8,042 nucleotides of DNA from assembly GCA_018064565.1 (NCBI GenBank), contig JAGHVA010000005.1, positions 1 through 8,042 of the forward strand. Reading direction: 5' to 3'. The notes under the pieces are model-generated. The model saw nothing but the letters and a program-made list of their open reading frames with translations, ran no database searches and had not been told where the DNA came from. The position numbers and the translations under genes were made by a program. Origin of the DNA: Candidatus Colimorpha onthohippi (GTDB taxonomy: Bacteria; Bacteroidota; Bacteroidia; Bacteroidales; P3). Shown here one piece after another: positions 7,064 to 8,042 of the stretch (positions within the stretch are counted from its first letter, which is position 1; every line of letters begins with the position of its first letter).

Positions 7064-7197
7064 GATGTTTTGATGTTTTGATGTTTTGATTTTTCGATGT
7101 TTTGATTTTTTGATGTTTTGATGTTTCGATATTTTGATGTTTCGATTTTTGATGTTTCGATTTTTGATGTTTCGACATTTCGATGTTTTGATGTTTA
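7064..7197 (+). repeat. 8-bp tandem repeat array, consensus GATGTTTY, 17 units
   Basis: GA(T/C) begins at 7064 and recurs every 8 bp through 7144, then at 7151, 7159, 7166, 7174, 7182 and 7190; two units (7144 and 7159) are 7 bp. Common forms are GATGTTTT, GATGTTTC, GATTTTTC and GATTTTTT. Two looser units (10 bp at 7045, 9 bp at 7055) extend the array leftward. A higher-order pattern is visible: the 15-mer GATTTTTGATGTTTC occurs twice back to back (7144-7158, 7159-7173), and GATGTTTTGATTTTTY occurs twice (7080-7095, 7096-7111). The strand bias is extreme: the + strand is nearly all T with GAT punctuation. The array is noncoding, since its period is not a multiple of three and its + strand frames contain TGA stops. 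It sits about 65 bp upstream of the beta-barrel gene. Its function is unknown. Confidence 0.9.
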
Positions 7198-7263
7198 ATT
7201 CTTCGGTCTTCGATCCCTTAACCGACAAAAACAACTAATAATAACACTATCAAACCAATTTCA

Positions 7264-7998
7264 ATGAAAAAAAGACACCTTGTTTTAGGCTTGATGCTGA
7301 TTGCCATTACGGGAATAGCATCAGCACAAAACACTCCAACTGCAGAATCAACACAACAAAGAGCCAAATCGCCTTGGTCTGTAGGTATCACGGGCGGTTT
7401 CTGCACCAACACGCCAAGCATTCAAGTACCCGACTACGCAAGTTATATCACCTACAAAAGCGGTGATGGAGCCACCGTTGGCATCACTGGTCGATACCAG
7501 ATAGCCAAATGGCTGGCAGCACGCGCCAGCATGGTATGGATTCAAAAAAATTACAAGATGGACCGCATGGGCTACAACGGCTCAAACATCATCAATACCA
7601 ACTACACCAACAACTATATTTCGTTGCCTTTAGCTGTACAAGTACAAGTAGGCTATCCGTTCAGGCTGTTTGCCTTTGCTGGAGGCTATGTGGGTTATTG
7701 GCTGTCAGGACATCGGTCGGGCAATACTTTTACCATGAACTACCTGCTGTATGGAGATGTAGAAAGTACCAATTTTGACACAGATTGGGAATTCAACGAT
7801 GAGCGCGACAATAGGTTTGACGCCGGTCTCATGTTCGGCGGCGGTGCAAGCTTCAGCATCAAAAACAAGATAGAGGTCTCAGCCGAAGCGGCATATTATT
7901 ATGGACTTACCGATACACAAAAACAATACATGCTCTATATGCGTCCACACTACAATAGCACATTAGCCATACAAGCCTCAATACTATATAACCTTTAG
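7264..7998 (+). CDS. outer-membrane beta-barrel protein (PorT-like / OMP_b-brl family)
   Basis: This 244-residue protein starts with a clear signal peptide (MKKRHLVLGLMLIAITGIASAQN), probably cut after ASA (residue 21), so it is exported. The mature part alternates polar and hydrophobic/aromatic residues in short strands. It includes YISLPLAVQVQVGYPFRLFAFAGGYVGYWLSG (about 118-149), much like the 'Y(I/L)xxPLxxxxxxG..xxxFAGxYxxYLxS' core of the Bacteroidetes PorT-like barrel family. It also has FDAGLMFGGGASFSI (185-199) and a final strand ending LAIQASILYNL. The size suits an 8- to 10-strand barrel. These proteins are often of unknown role: structural, adhesion or secretion-associated. The start at 7264 is set by the signal peptide; no Shine-Dalgarno is seen, and the leader is A-rich as is common in this phylum. 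The gene follows the octamer array. No terminator is visible in the 44 bp left in the window. The family is likely; the role is unknown. Confidence 0.85.
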   Translation: MKKRHLVLGLMLIAITGIASAQNTPTAESTQQRAKSPWSVGITGGFCTNTPSIQVPDYASYITYKSGDGATVGITGRYQIAKWLAARASMVWIQKNYKMDRMGYNGSNIINTNYTNNYISLPLAVQVQVGYPFRLFAFAGGYVGYWLSGHRSGNTFTMNYLLYGDVESTNFDTDWEFNDERDNRFDAGLMFGGGASFSIKNKIEVSAEAAYYYGLTDTQKQYMLYMRPHYNSTLAIQASILYNL

Positions 7999-8042
7999 TA
8001 GGCAATAGGTCAAATAATTTGTACTACAACTCACAATATAAT

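Larger units (their letters stand above)
6901..7263. other. gene-free intergenic region holding a terminator, an octamer array and an A-rich leader
   Basis: No credible gene is seen in these 363 bp. In order it holds a short 5-bp hairpin (GTTGC-TTT-GCAAC, 6913-6925), the probable pruA terminator, about 57 bp of ordinary mixed sequence (6981-7037) in which I see nothing, two TAnnTTTG matches (7038-7054), the octamer array, and an A-rich leader (about 7225-7263) before the beta-barrel gene. Open frames on the - strand across this region come only from the repeat lacking stop codons in that direction. Confidence 0.8.

Noticed and set aside
7045..7197. CRISPR array
   Set aside because: The unit is 8 bp with no spacers, far from the 23-50 bp repeats and similar-length spacers of CRISPR, and no cas gene is present.
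6928..7225. Inverted 7-mers GTCGGTT (near 6928) and AACCGAC (near 7219) flanking the octamer array, as if ends of a mobile element
   Set aside because: Seven bases over nearly 300 bp is expected by chance, the left copy belongs to the terminator stem, and there is no transposase or target-site duplication.
6933..7234. Two overlapping - strand open frames rich in Lys, His, Gln, Asn, Ile, Thr and Ser, reading like SKHQNIKT repeats
   Set aside because: They are products of the octamer array. Its complement has no stop codon in any frame, and because 8 is not a multiple of 3 every frame gives the same 8-residue repeat. Two frames being open at once with the same composition argues against a real protein.

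Overview
The window looks like chromosomal DNA from a member of the Bacteroidota, most likely order Bacteroidales. Four things suggest this: a TonB-dependent receptor of Bacteroidetes type, a PorT-like outer-membrane beta-barrel protein, start codons preceded by A/T-rich leaders rather than strong Shine-Dalgarno sequences, and two clear matches to the Bacteroidetes -7 promoter element TAnnTTTG. The order is inferred from protein style and promoters; no marker gene is present. All six real genes lie on the + strand.

Layout. (1) 1-665: the C-terminal end of a TonB-dependent outer-membrane receptor, cut by the window edge. (2) 709-1941: an M16-family (insulinase/pitrilysin-like) protein lacking the HxxEH zinc motif, probably co-transcribed with the receptor. 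(3) A promoter at about 1967-1974 drives 2031-3434, an exported protein of unknown function with a TPR-like middle and a possible NTF2-like end, closed by a strong intrinsic terminator (3449-3493). (4) 3521-5152: an exported UshA-like 5'-nucleotidase/metallophosphatase beginning only 27 bp after that terminator. (5) A second promoter (5186-5193) with almost the same architecture as the first drives 5266-6900, pruA (L-glutamate gamma-semialdehyde dehydrogenase), followed by a probable terminator hairpin. (6) A 363-bp gene-free stretch (6901-7263) contains an unusual 8-bp tandem repeat (consensus GATGTTTY, 17 contiguous units at 7064-7197) just upstream of (7) 7264-7998, an exported outer-membrane beta-barrel protein.

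The genes do not form one pathway. The envelope theme is strong: receptor, secreted TPR protein, periplasmic or surface nucleotidase and OM barrel. PruA and the nucleotidase fit an organism that uses amino acids and scavenges nucleotides, but no proline dehydrogenase or nucleoside transporter is visible. The protein genes are mostly ordinary. The most unusual structure is the octamer array between pruA and the beta-barrel gene, followed by the shared A9-containing promoter architecture and the overlapping hairpins before the nucleotidase gene. I found no RNA gene, CRISPR array, insertion sequence or clear new multi-gene system.
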